DNA of 64,000 nt from Anagrus nilaparvatae (lineage: Eukaryota > Arthropoda > Insecta > Hymenoptera > Mymaridae): the NCBI GenBank assembly GCA_022575985.1, contig JAKSXM010000132.1, positions 7,130,001 through 7,194,000 of the forward strand, written 5' to 3'. The translations under genes and the position numbers were made by a program. Below are positions 46,601-57,299 of this stretch, one piece after another. Below the pieces are notes generated by a model. It saw only the letters and a program-made list of their open reading frames with translations. It was not told where the DNA came from and searched no databases. Each line of letters begins with the position of its first letter. The stretch's first letter is position 1.

Positions 46601-49216
46601 TTTCTCATGATTTTTTAGCACACTATGGATAGTTAAACGTATTTTTCTTGAGTTAAAGGGTTTTTGCGTGAATTGAAGGTATTAAAACTGCAATTTTTAT
46701 GAATTTTGTTGTTTCAACAAATAAATTCAAGCCCAGTACAATATTTTGAGTACGTGCATCTAAACAAAATCAGATTGGGGCCAGCGAAATAATTTTTCTT
46801 GCTCGAACGATTTCAAATGACTTGAAACCGCTTGAAACTTAAAGGAGATTGAATAAATTTCTTTTTGTCTCGCATCATATACAGAAACCGGTTTGAACCT
46901 CTAAAGTCGGTTATAGTAGGAACAAAACTGAAAATGTTTATGCTGGAAACGAAATTCAGAGTAATTCTATAACCGAATTTAGCGGTTCAAGCCTGTTTCT
47001 GTGTACTACTTCTAAATGAGCGACATAAATTTTTTTTACGTTTTAGGTCATTTGCAATCGTTTGAACAATAAAAAAAATTCCGCTAGCTGCGTTTTTTTT
47101 CAGTTCATTGAAAAAATGATTTTTTTTGCAAAAAAACAATAACAAGTCGAAAAAATTAAATTTGTGCATTTCTTTAAATGTAGCTAAGATAGAAATTTTC
47201 ATTCACGCTTCCTAATTTACAATTTAGTCCTATACATGAAGTTACTCCACAAAATTCACAGTGTTGAAATGAATAGGTCTAATCTTTAGGAATAATTTCA
47301 CTTGTGAGAAAAATTTCATCACTAAAGTACCATAAAAACATGCGGTCCCAAAAACAAGCTTCTTGTTACAAATTTGAACGCGGTATTAGCTAAGGGAAGT
47401 CTTTTCATGACAATCTTGTGAAAAGAGTTCTATAATTATAAGGACGACTCGAAGGACGATAATAAGAAAATATTATAACGCGACGGGAAGCACTTAAATT
47501 AAAATTCGTAGAAAAGATTTAAAACTTGTAAGGCCTGTGAATTAAAAATAATTCATCTGAAAGCTCGCATGACCTTTAAATGGTCTTGGAAAGTATAAAT
47601 AAAACATCCTTTTATGAATATTATTTTACAACATGACTAAAATTCATAACTCAGGCGTTATATTTTCTGCAATATTTTGTACTTTTCAAACGCAGCTCAA
47701 AAAAAAATTTACCCATAACATAACTGCAATTGCTTTTGTTTCCCTCACGTGTTTACGCCAAAACTAGAAACTCAATATTTAGCACTTCATATTTTGTAAC
47801 TTTTAGTTAATATTTTATTATAATAAAATATACTCTACATAAAATGTTCATAAAACTTATATGATTACTGAACTGGCAATATTCAAACCCATGGAAAATT
47901 CATTGTGTTATGCACTTGTTGTGTAAAATACTATTTATTTATTTTGCTACTTTATACTCGAGTTTTCAAATTCTGCAATTTTGTTTGAATATAACTTTGT
48001 ATAAAATAGTTTTTCTCACGATTTCTAGATGGATGCAACTATTGGGCTACTATTAAAGTGAAAATTTTATGCAAGGATTAAAATTAAGGATTCATTTGAA
48101 AAATTATATTTTTTAAAACTATTTATTCTCTTCAATTACACCAACTGAGCTTTTTCTTAAAAAATTTAAGATTTTTGCATTGAACCCCCAAGAGCTTTTC
48201 TAAATTTAAAATTTTGTAAACTAAAAAAAAAACGATTTAACTGATCACTTTTTAATAATAGTAGTTAATAATTAATCAAAAATTAAATACAAAGTTCATT
48301 GATTCAGTGAAACCTAACATCGTAAGTGTGTAGGATCGAATATTTTCAAATATTTATACAGAATATACGAAATTTTCCAAAACACACTTTCTTAAAATAA
48401 CTACTATTTATATATATTTTTAGACAACACCAGTTGCCAGTTAAAAAAGCACACACCCCAAAAAAAATAATAAATAAATAAATTTTTTTTCTCAAAAATA
48501 ATCAATCGAAATTTTTTAATTATTTCTAAAAATAATTTACAACGTTCACTTTTTTTAAAAAATATTTTATAATTAAAATTTTATAGAATAAAAGTAGACA
48601 AAATATATTGAAACACAAGTAGAAAGACGTAGTCGACCCAGTTAGTACGAAAAATTTTTGCGAGACATATGAATTGATATAAAACACACCAAACTGGAAC
48701 ACTATTATTGTGGTTTTGCAAATATATAAGAAGAGAGACGCTAGAAATTCTGTTTTCATAGTCTACCTACTTGGCTGATGCCTCGAAACAAAAAATTCCT
48801 TAATTTTCTTTACTAAATTTTCTTTAAAAAATTTTTTTTACACTTTCATTGATACGCTATTCGAATTTACAAAAATAGACTTTTTTTGTCATTTTTCCGC
48901 ACACAAATCACGAATACTCAAAGGTTATAAATTTTAATTTTGAATAAAATTTCACCACATTTTTTATTGTTATTACGCAAGGAAACAAAAAAATAAAATT
49001 TTTTTTGAATAAAATTTTGTAATAATACATTTTAAAAAAAAAACGTGTCACACTATTACATACACAATCGAATAATAAATATAATTAAATAATACACGTT
49101 TAATAAAAATAATAAAAATTGAAACATATTCAAAAAAAATTTTCTATTTTTTGTATCCTAAATTAAATGAAAAATTCCTTACCGCCGACGGGGTCAGTTT
49201 CGTCGACACGGATCAT
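27320..49216 (-). CDS. Myosin light chain kinase-like protein kinase, long isoform (728 aa); shares five exons with a 333 aa isoform
   Basis: Coding exons, in order of translation: 49,183-49,216; 45,710-45,800; 33,109-33,312; 30,502-30,843; 30,293-30,445; then 27,320-28,682 (or 25,401-25,578). All joins keep frame, and an in-frame TAG lies 12 nt before the ATG. The kinase domain starts near residue 33: [11 protein letters not shown] glycine loop, LAAK lysine, E in [18 protein letters not shown] catalytic loop (HLD instead of HRD, typical of MLCK/titin kinases), [17 protein letters not shown] and [15 protein letters not shown]. It should phosphorylate myosin regulatory light chain and act on actomyosin contractility. 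With no Ig/FN3 domains and a kinase near the N-terminus, it could be the counterpart of Drosophila sqa; MLCK family is sure, orthology is not. Introns reach 12 kb and are full of repeats. Confidence 0.88.
28899..28997. mobile_element. ~100 bp hairpin (MITE-like) in an MLCK intron
   Basis: AAAAATGGATTTCTGAAAA at the left is matched in reverse complement at the right (TTTTTCAGAAATCCATTTTT). The ~60 bp between is unrelated. No target duplication was identified. Confidence 0.5.
29166..29213. mobile_element. Minimal palindromic remnant of the CACTG MITE family
   Basis: CACTAAAAAAAATTCCGG, a short spacer, then AACGGAATTTTTTTTCAGT makes a ~46 bp near-perfect palindrome formed by the two element ends alone. 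Confidence 0.55.
30293..30445 (-). CDS. MLCK-like kinase exon 5 (branch point of the two isoforms)
   Basis: Acceptor TTTTTTTAG|G and donor AC|GTAAGT. It encodes [10 protein letters not shown] and [10 protein letters not shown] of the C-lobe. Its phase-2 donor can join either terminal exon, giving TIRATSRKC or TKRPGSDKL. Confidence 0.88.
30502..30843 (-). CDS. MLCK-like kinase exon 4 (catalytic loop to helix F)
   Basis: Acceptor TTTTAG|AATACAAGG, donor TATT|GTAAGT. It encodes [23 protein letters not shown], the DFG motif, APE and [12 protein letters not shown], i.e. the complete catalytic and activation segments with all key residues present. Confidence 0.93.
31380..32490. repeat. ~140 bp TTTTTTGGGTCGCTGA repeat array in two opposite orientations, in an MLCK intron
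   Basis: Units in the plus sense occupy ~31,380-31,850 (TTTTTTGAGTCGCTG near 31,545 and 31,690). From ~31,890 to 32,460 the same unit is in the opposite sense (GACCCAAAAAAC near 32,300). The whole is an inverted pair of short arrays. Short frames at 32,226-32,666 are reads of the repeat. Confidence 0.75.
33109..33312 (-). CDS. MLCK-like kinase exon 3 (glycine loop to hinge)
   Basis: Acceptor AATTACAG|AGG, donor GAATT|GTAAGA. It encodes [15 protein letters not shown], the VAIK-type lysine in VLAAKVV, the C-helix [11 protein letters not shown] and QIYVVLEL up to the hinge. Confidence 0.92.
35430..35700. repeat. Diverged single arm of the 9,297-10,546 foldback family
   Basis: It contains 'gcgataagagaatcgatgat', 'aattgcggttta', 'agcacttattca', 'aaccaaaagtatttcggttg' and 'gagtcctgcgtttctaag'. 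These correspond in order to the foldback arm and, in reverse, to 16,575-16,835. No second arm is nearby. Confidence 0.5.
39837..40009. mobile_element. Short inverted-repeat element with TATAGGGG...CCCCTATA ends
   Basis: It begins TATAGGGGCGTGCGGTTACC and ends with the related GCCGACCATCCCCTATA. GGTTACCCGAA and TTTCGGG words inside link it to the element at 40,666. The plus-strand frame at 39,735-39,980 overlaps it and is not a gene. Confidence 0.55.
40640..41145. repeat. CACGTGAC module interrupted by a 427 bp inverted-repeat element
   Basis: The left part (CCGTCAAGTCACGTGAC, ending 40,665) and the right part (GTGACCAAATTAAAATCTGA, from 41,093) together rebuild the foldback module. The insert 40,666-41,092 has GGTTACCCAA/TTGGGTAGCC ends and duplicates GTGAC, a 5 bp target site. 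Confidence 0.7.
42777..43150. repeat. CACTG MITE half copy followed by a reversed hairpin-tail copy
   Basis: 42,777 starts with CACTGAAAAAAAATTCGG and runs to ~42,935. The hairpin GGTTCCTC-TAT-GAGGAAC at 42,947-42,965 is then followed by GAAATTTTGATTTTTTGG, the reverse of the tail found at 17,510-17,630 and 55,880-56,004. Confidence 0.55.
45710..45800 (-). CDS. MLCK-like kinase exon 2
   Basis: Acceptor TTTTTACAG|AAATTG, donor GGAAG|GTGAGT. It encodes [16 protein letters not shown] and [12 protein letters not shown], the lead-in to the kinase domain and its first Gly-loop residues. Confidence 0.85.
46775..47106. mobile_element. CACTG-family MITE interrupted by a small hairpin MITE
   Basis: Outer pieces carry 'gatttcaaatgacttgaaa' and 'ggtcatttgcaatcgtttga' with an AATTCCGCTAGC end. 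The insert (about 46,879-47,006) has CAGAAACCGGTTTGAACC and its complement as ends beside TA, so it is a nested TA-flanked element. Confidence 0.6.
47110..49180. other. First MLCK intron, AT-rich
   Basis: No exon or defined element is seen. The minus-strand frame at 48,526-48,759 is hydrophobic but AT-composition alone explains it. Confidence 0.4.
49183..49216 (-). CDS. MLCK-like kinase exon 1 (start codon exon)
   Basis: ATG at 49,216 with an in-frame TAG 12 nt upstream; 11 codons ([11 protein letters not shown]) and a phase-1 donor G|GTAAGG. The short exon is GC-richer than its surroundings. Confidence 0.78.
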
Positions 49217-49560
49217 AATTTTTCCCTAAATTCTTAAAAATTTCAAATAAGAAATTAAAGGGTACGAGCCGGCTTTTCGTCGCTTATAAAAAGCGAAAAA
49301 ATAATTTTAACTAAAATAATCCACTGTTTTTATTTTCTTTTTGCACTTTTTAAAAAAATATTAAAACGTATTCTATTTCTTGGAAAACGTCATACTGAAG
49401 CGCCGGTTATTGACTATCGTAGAGATTTCTTCTTCGCGGCTCATAAGACGGATTTAGATTTTCGGCGCGCTGATGCCTTCTCTTTACATTTCCCACTTCT
49501 TTGCGCTTCTTTTTCGAGATTTCCCTTTCCTACATATTCGCGGATATTAAACTTAAATAT
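49217..49560 (-). promoter_or_regulatory. Putative 5' UTR and promoter of the MLCK-like gene
   Basis: This is the least AT-rich non-repeat stretch near the gene, with CpG-containing words (GCGCCGGTTATTG, TTTTCGGCGCGCTGATG, TTCTTCGCGGCTC) between ~49,380 and 49,500. No TATA box is obvious. The role is inferred from position and composition. Confidence 0.4.
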
Positions 49561-50220
49561 GTAAATTTTATATATATACGTTAAATTTGCAGTTATTCGC
49601 ACGATGGATTAAACGAGGGTCACGTGTATATTTATTTAAATATAATAATATAAACATATAAATAATTATTTGCATAAATTAAATCGAAAAAAATATGTAT
49701 AAACTATCATGATTTTTTTAAAATTCAGCTATTGAGATGTATGTTGAACATGTAAAGTTGACAAATATTTGATTGTAGGTATGCGGACGTAATATAAATT
49801 ATGAATCATTTGGCGACTCAAAATTTTATTATATTATTCAAATTATTATTATTAAGGTTCATAATAAACAATGTTTTTAATATTTTATGAATATTTTTTC
49901 CTAAGCTTTTGGCCGAGCTTATTTTGCCGCTATAGGAAGCATATATTGATCTTTTTAAAGGTAAATATTAATATCTTGATAAGTTGAATATTTTTATTCC
50001 CGTGTCTTTAAAGGAACTGAATTCCCCAAAACGCAGTTTATCATATTTGACTGAGTAGTTTAATTCATCAGCTGATAATTTATATAAAATTTGGTCAAGA
50101 CGAAAAACCTGGGTGAAAAGTCACGTAAACTAATCTTTATTCTAGTCAAATCTCAGTTTCGCGGTTATTTTTTGGAAATCAAGACGAGAAAAGACCTTCA
50201 ACGTATCCAGTTTTCTTAAA

Positions 50221-50449
50221 TTAACTCATTAACGCCGACGCGGAGAGTTTTGGAAATGGTAAAAAAGCAATAACTTCCATTGGTATTGCCCGTTTTACCC
50301 CTTTTAGCTCAATTTTTTGAGCAAATACAAAAACTATAAGTCAAAACTAATGATGGGTTTTAATGAAAAATTTTTTAGCCATGACCTGCAAGGGAAATTG
50401 TTATTTTTTACCATTTCCAAAACTCTCCGCGTCGGCGTTAATGAGTTAA
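50221..50449. mobile_element. TTAA-flanked MITE with 46 bp perfect terminal inverted repeats
   Basis: It begins TTAACTCATTAACGCCGACG and ends with the exact complement; identity extends through CGGAGAGTTTTGGAAATGG. The TTAA sites fit piggyBac-type target use. Two short opposing frames inside are by-products. Confidence 0.85.
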
Positions 50450-50929
50450 CAGAGAACCCACCTTTAAGGGCGCCTTTGCAACTTTCACAAATTGTAACGA
50501 GGTTAGCCTGAGTAGGTTTTTGGAGTTGCAAATTACTAATTTTAAGGTCCCGTGTATATAGAAAATGAAATCAAAGACCTATATATTGGGAAAAAACCTC
50601 GGAAAAAACAATCTTTAGTAAGGGATGATTTATCTAAATTCGTAAATAATAAGAAAATTTTGCTTTCAGAATATTTTTTAGCTGGCTGGTCTCGATTCTC
50701 AGGGTCCTGCAGATAAAAAAATTCTCAAAACTTACGAATTGAAAAATACCTTTAAAACTGGGTATTTTTTACTAATTTGTGTGTTTCGAATTTTTTATTT
50801 AATTAAAGTACCCCATAATTCGAAATCTGTTAGCTGAAAAACATATTGGAGATCAGGACCCCCAAAGTTGTAATAAACAGCTCCAATAAATTGTGTATTC
50901 GGTTAAATCTAGTTAATATTACAAAAAAA

Positions 50930-51020
50930 TCATTTAAATGAAGGGGGGTTTTTTACTAATTTAAAGGTGTTATACAAATTTCGCACTTGATCAACGACCC
51001 GAAAAACCCTTAGTCGACCT
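50930..51020. repeat. Degenerate single unit of the ~140 bp repeat family
   Basis: It has 'gcacttgatcaacgacccgaa' and 'aaacccttag', matching the reversed form of TTTTTTGGGTCGCTGA units. The remainder of 50,450-51,858 is AT-rich with no feature recognised. Confidence 0.4.
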
Positions 51021-51858
51021 CACTCATCTTAGTTCACCCTCTCAGTAATTTTTATTATTTGGCTCAGCACAAAATCATGGCTCAAATTTTCATTTCTGAG
51101 CTAAATATTTTACTTTACTTCCCTTGGATGTATAATAAATTATTAGTAAAATATAAACTTAAACTTTCAACAGCATTTTTTTAAATCAACAAATAGAGCT
51201 ACTAATTTGCCCTGCTTTCCCCTAAAAATTAAATTTACTTGTATTCGTTCTGTTCGTTTTTACTTTTTAATATTTATTATAAATACTATGTGCGTCTAAA
51301 TATTTATGTATCGCCATAAAATTTTTATAAAGCTTCATAAAACCTAAAGCCATTCAAAAAAATATTATTTTCCTGTATACGCAATACATAACAGTATATT
51401 TTCCATATATGAAAAAAAAAGCTCTTGAATTTTATTGAGGGAGTTTGCCAAGTCCTTCCAGCCCCTTTTTTAGTTTTTATTACTCAAGAGCAAACTTAGC
51501 ATTGTCATTTTTTTTATTTTTTCATAATATCTTTTCATTTTAATAAAATACACTTCAATTTTTAATGTTTATCTAAAATATCTTTTTGTTAAAATTAAAA
51601 AAAAAAATTTTTTGAGTGTATATAATTTTCTTTGCACTTCTTGCAATGAGTTTAGTAAGTTTAAAAAGGAAAAATGATGATGTTTTGAAAGCTTAATTTA
51701 TTTAAACTTTACATTAAATTTAAGGAAAAAATGAAAAAGTACGATGTAGTTATTAAATATGATACTTATATTAATAGTTTTAACCTCTTTATTAATTAAA
51801 ATAACTTATATAATATAAAAACATGGAACATGTTGACTTAAAACATTTATAACTTATA

Positions 51859-54071
51859 GATTAAGAGATAGCTATGGTAAAGTGTGCGTGTATTTAATAC
51901 ACTTGAATTTTCATTCAGACGTCGAAAACACCAAAACGTACTAACCTTCTATGAAAAGGTTTTTTAGCCAGCGGTATTGAAAAAAGTTATAGGTTTCTTA
52001 AGTTGGCCAATTTTGGGCAAAAAAAAAGTGAAGTTAACACACCTCGGAATAGTCTAATATTTTAGATAAAGCCAAAACGTACGAGGTTTACGTTTCTGTT
52101 ACGTTTACGAATCTGGCATCAATAACCGGCTTGAGAAAAGACTTACTATAGGTTTTTTGGGTCGCTGAATCCGAACCCGGGGTCCAAATCTGGCAAAAAA
52201 ACGGGGAACACCCTTAAATGCAAAAAAACTAGCCCTTTTTACGGGTTTTTTTGCAATACTTTGGGACTAAAGCTAAGATAACACAGGCACACAAAAAAAA
52301 AGTCATGTGCTAGAAGGTAGACTCCGTGGAAAGGGGGTATTTGGTGGTGCTAAAACTGAATATGGCCATAGAAATGCAATTTAACTAGCAAATTTGCCCC
52401 CAAATGCCCCCCTAAAAAGTGAAAAAAAATTTTTTTTTGAAAAATGAAAATTGAACTATATACTCATGTTTTTTGGGATGCTTATACCAAAAATTTATAC
52501 AAAAAATGTTTTTAACCAACGTTGGCCCTGTAGACGACCCCAGTGCCCCCATTCATACCCCCCCAAACGGGTAAAAATATGTTCATTACAAAAATTAAAA
52601 CTTAATATGAATTCTTATATTTTTTGGGACGGTCAAACCAAAAATGTATATAAAAAATGTTTTCTACTAATTTTTGGCCCTGTTAACTACCCCAGTGGCC
52701 TCTTGCACCCCCCCCCCCCCCAAACGAGATATATAAATTTTTATTACAAAAACTAAAAAACTCAATGTGTATAATTATAGCGTCTCAAAAAACATAAGAA
52801 TACACATTGAGTTTGAATGTATCTAATAAAAATATTTTTAACCCATTCCGGGGGGGGGGTCTACAGGGCCAAGCATTGGTTAAAAACATTTTTTATATGC
52901 ATCTTTGGTTACAGCGTCTCAAAAAACATAAGAATACACATTGAATTTTAATTTTCCTAATAAAAATATTTTTAACTCGTTTGGGGGGGTTAAATGGGGG
53001 CACTGTGGTGGCCTAGAGGATCATGCATTGGTTAAACACATTTTTTATATTCATCTTTGGTTTCAGCACCTCAGAAAACTTTACAATACACATTAAGTTT
53101 TGGTTTTTGTAATAAAAATTTATATATCTCGTTTTGGGGGGGGGGGCGTGCATGGGGCCACTGGGGTAGTTTACAGGGCCAAAAATTAGTAGAAAACATT
53201 TTTTATATACATTTTTGGTTTCACCGTCCCAAAAAATATAAGAATTCATATTAAGTTTTAATTTTTGTAATGAACATATTTTTACCCGTTTGGGGGGGTA
53301 TGAATGGGGGCACTGGGGTCGTCTACAGGGCCAACGTTGGTTAAAAACATTTTTTGTATAAATTTTTGGTATAAGCATCCCAAAAAACATGAGTATATAG
53401 TTCAATTTTCATTTTTCAAAAAAAAATTTTTTTTCACTTTTTAGGGGAGCATTTGGGGGCAAATTGGCTAGTTAAATTGCATTTCTATGGCCATATTCAG
53501 TTTTAGCACCACCAAAAACCCCCATTCCACGGAGTCTACCTTCTAGCACATGACTTTTTTTTTGTGTGCCTGTGTTATCTTAGCTTTAGTCCCAAAGTAT
53601 TGCAAAAAAAACCCGTAAAAAGGGCTAGTTTTTTTGCATTTAAGGGTGTTCCCCGTTTTTTTGCCAGATTTGGACCCCGGGTTCGGATTCAGCGACTCAA
53701 AAAACCTATAGTAAGTCTTTTCTCAAGCCGGTTATTGGTGCCAGATTCCCTTTCAAGTAATATTTCTGATTTTGACCATTTTAAACCTTCCAGGGCCCGA
53801 CTCCTTCCTTAAAACTCCAGATACCAAAAAATTTCAAAAGTAAACCTCGTACGTTTTGGCTTTATCTAAAATATTAGACTATTCCGAGGTGTCTTAACTT
53901 CACTTTTTTTTGCCCAAAATTGGCCAACTTTAGAAACTCATAACTTTTTTCAATACCGCTGGCTAAAAAAACTTTTCATAGAAGGTTAGTACGTTTTGGT
54001 GTTTTCTACGTCTGAACAAAAATTCAAGTGTCTTAAATACACGCACACCTTACCATAGCTATCTCTTAATC
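51859..54071. mobile_element. 2.2 kb palindrome (foldback) whose interior is an array of ~165 bp units
   Basis: The ends are GATTAAGAGATAGCTATGG and its complement. Arms pair through the satellite-type GGTTTTTTGGGTCGCTGA segment (52,150 and 53,700) to inner units. Inner units repeat CATAAGAATACACATTGA-type and TTTTTTGG words with runs of 8-14 C or G, about every 165 bp, and reverse near 52,930-52,965. Right-arm sequence of ~90 bp near 53,748-53,840 is absent from the left. The same peptide starts in both arms (52,451 + and 53,405 -) because of the symmetry. No transposase is seen. Confidence 0.85.
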
Positions 54072-54880
54072 ACAAACCGAATTATTCTATAAGTCCATTT
54101 AGCTGAAAATTATTTTAATAAATAAATCGAAAAAATATTGTAAAATTTTTTAGCCTTGATAATGAATACTAAAAATCTTCAAAACGTGGAAAATTTATTG
54201 CATAAATAAAGATGATTGTTAGATTAAGAATCGAATATTTTTATCAATTATTTTAAGTCCATTTGCCTCCGCCTCTAAAAACATCAATTTTACATATCTA
54301 GGGCTAAAATCCAATTTTTTGTCTTAGAGAGTCGGGGAAATCACGGGGGGAAAAAGGGGCTTGACTTGAAAAAGTCAAAACCAGTTTTTACCCCTTATTT
54401 AAAAAATAGCTATTACCCCACTGTATATGGCGGCGTTTTTCAGTGAACTTCTCTATAAACGTGATCCATGTTAAAAATCGAGTTATGTCACATCATTGCC
54501 AATTGAACTCAGGTTGGGAAGTGAAATGCTAAATTTAATCAAATTAGTCCAAAAATATTTTTCTAAAAAAATCTTCAAAAACATTTTTCTAAAATTTCAA
54601 CTAAAAAAAAGGCCTCGCTTCATATCTATTTGTATTTAAGGTTCATTGGGTGCCATAAACTGGTCATAATTGTCGTTGTCCATCCGGGGCAGTTTTCTGA
54701 ATCCCGAAAATCAAATGTAAAAATTTTTTATTTCATAGAATAATAAAATACCCTGCCAACTAGCTGGCACTAAGGTTCCTCAAACAATGAGCTAAATACT
54801 TCAATATGCCACAGATATCACCGATTACAACCATGCAATCATACATTCATTTCTATTAACTTATAAAAGTTAAAAGAAAA
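54072..54880. other. Non-coding interval
   Basis: No gene is seen. 'tttacatatctagggc' near 54,290 recurs at 62,015 in a Spd-2 intron, so a dispersed repeat may be present. Confidence 0.4.
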
Positions 54881-55011
54881 TTTATGTATTGAATTCAACT
54901 AAATCTATTTTTTTTAAAATAAAATCTAACGTAATTCATTGGATATTAATTATTCAAGATAATACTTTCATGGAATTAAATGAAGTATTACACACACAAA
55001 AAAATATTGCA

Positions 55012-55045
<34 letters not shown>

Positions 55046-55836
55046 TGAGAAAATCTTGGAAAAATTCGGTATCAAATCCAAAAAATTAGTAAAAAAAATT
55101 AGTACTCTCATAGAAATAAATTAGGTACTACGTCCAAAAAGAAAAAATAATTTGTTTTTGTATTTCTTTATGACGAAATTTTTGGGAAAACAATTTTCAA
55201 AAAATTAAGTATCAGATTCGAGATATCGAGTAAAAACCATACTTTCGAATATAAGTACTTTCGTGGAAATAAATGAGGTATTACATCCAAATTAAAAAAA
55301 AAAGTACATCGAGCTTTTTTGATAAAAAAATTTTTGAAAAAAAAATTAGGTCTTAATTCGATAATGGTTAAGAAGTTTAACCCGTTACAATATTTTCAGA
55401 TATTAGTACTTTCATGGAATTAAATGAGGTATTACACCCAAAAAAAGAAAAAATATTGCAGTTTTTTTAATTTATTTGTTTTTTTAATTTTGAGAAAAAA
55501 GTTTTGAAAAAAATCGGTATCAGATCCAAAAAATTACTATAAACGAACTTTCTAAAAATAGTACTTTCATAGACATAAATTAGGTACTACGTCCAAAAAG
55601 AAAAAAAAAATTGGTGTTTTTTGTAGTTTTTCGTGAAAAAAATTTTCAAAAATTAAGTTTCAGATTCGAGATATCGAGTAAAAACCATACTTTCAAATAT
55701 AAGTACTTTCGTGGAAATAAATGAAGTATTACATCCAAATTAAAAAAAAAAAAATACCTCGAGCTTTTTTGGTGAAAAAATTTTTGAAAAAAAAATTAGG
55801 TCTTAACTCCATAATGTTTGTGAAATATCAACGATT

Positions 55837-55878
<42 letters not shown>

Positions 55879-56004
55879 TCAGACTTTTTTTAAAAACCGG
55901 TTTTTTAGCTTCCTGGGGTCTCAAAACGTGCTTATATGCCAAAAAATCAAAAATCGAAATTTGACCTATCACAATGGTTCCTCATTGAGGAACCAAAACT
56001 ATAG
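54880..56004. repeat. Array of ~150 bp units with hairpin-ended tail; poly-T and (CA)n tracts
   Basis: Units starting with 'tagtactttc' and 'taggtactacgtccaaaa' recur near 54,960, 55,100, 55,250, 55,395, 55,550 and 55,700. A 28-nt poly-T lies at 55,013-55,040 and a (CA)n tract at about 55,838-55,878. The tail with AACCGGTTTTTTAGCTTCC ends in the hairpin GGTTCCTC-ATT-GAGGAACC at 55,976-55,994. Same organisation as 16,860-17,630. The 105-codon frame at 55,721 translates the CA repeat and is not a gene. Confidence 0.8.
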
Positions 56005-56139
56005 AAGGATTGAAAAACGGATACGTCAAAATTCCTAAGAACACAGGCACAAAAAAAAAGTCATACACCAGAGGGTAATCCCCCTGATTTGTTGGCCCAG
56101 TGCCCCAATTCACCCCCCCCCCCAAATTGGTTGACTTAT

Positions 56140-56542
56140 TTAAAACATAGTTTTACATATAATGGGCAAAAAAGCCGGCCCCCTAGGGTAGAAAATAGGC
56201 TTTTTTGCCCTAGGTATGTAACACCTATTTTCTTCCATACGGAGAAGGATTTTTTTCCTTTTATATACAAAACTATGTTTTAACTCTTTCCTGAGGAATC
56301 TCCCTAAATCGTTCTCTGTGTGACTTGCATTAGTATGCGTGTATGGAGTAGTACTACAGCTATGTAGTAACGTTCAAAATTATTTTTATTCATTAAATAT
56401 AAAAATATTAGTTATTTACAAATGATTTATCAAGTATTTTATTTTAAATAAATCAATATATTAAATAAATAAAGTAAAATAAACTGCGCAAAGCGTGTAT
56501 CACGTGACTTGTGGTGGGGGGAATTCCTCAGGAAAGAGTTAA
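56140..56542. mobile_element. Two adjoining TTAA-flanked palindromic elements sharing a central TTAA
   Basis: 56,140-56,283 runs from TTAAAACATAGTTTT to its complement, with an inner hairpin GGGCAAAAAAGCC/GGCTTTTTTGCCC. 56,280-56,542 runs from TTAACTCTTTCCTGAGGAAT to its near-perfect complement. TTAA at 56,280-56,283 belongs to both. Confidence 0.65.
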
Positions 56543-56689
56543 ATCACGGGACAAAATATGGGGTTCAAATTTTGCATGCTCTCGCTATGCTCGCTCGTGC
56601 GTACAGCTGCATGCAAAACCAAAACAAATATGTACTTAATTTGTCTCTTGTTTAAGAAGCTATTTTCTGGCAGAGTACGATGGTTGTAT

Positions 56690-56935
56690 TTAGCAGTGGC
56701 ATGGTGTTAAACATGTCAAAAAAATGGGCAAACTTATATCATTTTGTCAAAGTTGATTTTTTGGAGATGAATTCCCTTTACTTCAGATACAACAAAAATG
56801 CAATCGCCAGACAGCTCTTTCGCGTTGTTTTCATAGCGATTAAGATTAAGCATGTCAAAAATTCGGGTCAACTTATATCATTTTATCAAATTTGATTTTT
56901 TGAGAATAGTTTGCTTTTGATCTAGTACCAATATG
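56690..56935. repeat. Imperfect ~140 bp direct repeat
   Basis: 'catgtcaaaaa', 'aacttatatcattttgtcaa' and 'ttgattttttgga' at 56,715-56,780 recur at 56,850-56,905. A 71-codon frame covers both but follows the DNA repeat and is not judged a gene. Confidence 0.5.
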
Positions 56936-57299
56936 TAGACCTTATAAGGTATGTATACATTTATTTCAAATATATTTCAATGCTTTATTATTCCCTCCAA
57001 AAATTTGGTATATTTTTGTCCGACAGAGTCCGAGACCCTTCTGACCTGAATGGACACTTTTTTTTATGAACTAAAAAAAATAGCCTTCATATGCACGAAT
57101 ATATATAAATTTTTGATTCATTCATGATTTCTGGAGAATAAATCTTTTTTTAAATTTTTATTCAAACAAAAGTATCTCAATATTGATTATGAAACTATTA
57201 TCTCTTATAATTAATTAAAAAGATAAAAACAAAATACTACAATACGTGTGTGATTTATTTTTTGTTTTATTCACTCCCACACTTCACACATACCTAAAA

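Noticed and set aside
52451..53405. Two open frames on opposite strands starting with the same peptide (MNYILMFFGM...) as a possible duplicated gene pair
   Set aside because: They are the two arms of one palindrome, with internal repeats at DNA level and C-run-encoded prolines; no domain and no coding bias.
51859..54071. Palindromes as assembly artefacts
   Set aside because: Arms carry private indels and substitutions, several elements have target duplications or second copies elsewhere, so real insertions are more likely; long reads would settle it.
55721..56038. 105-codon frame with a His-Thr repeat
   Set aside because: It translates a (CA)n microsatellite and the flanking ~150 bp repeat.
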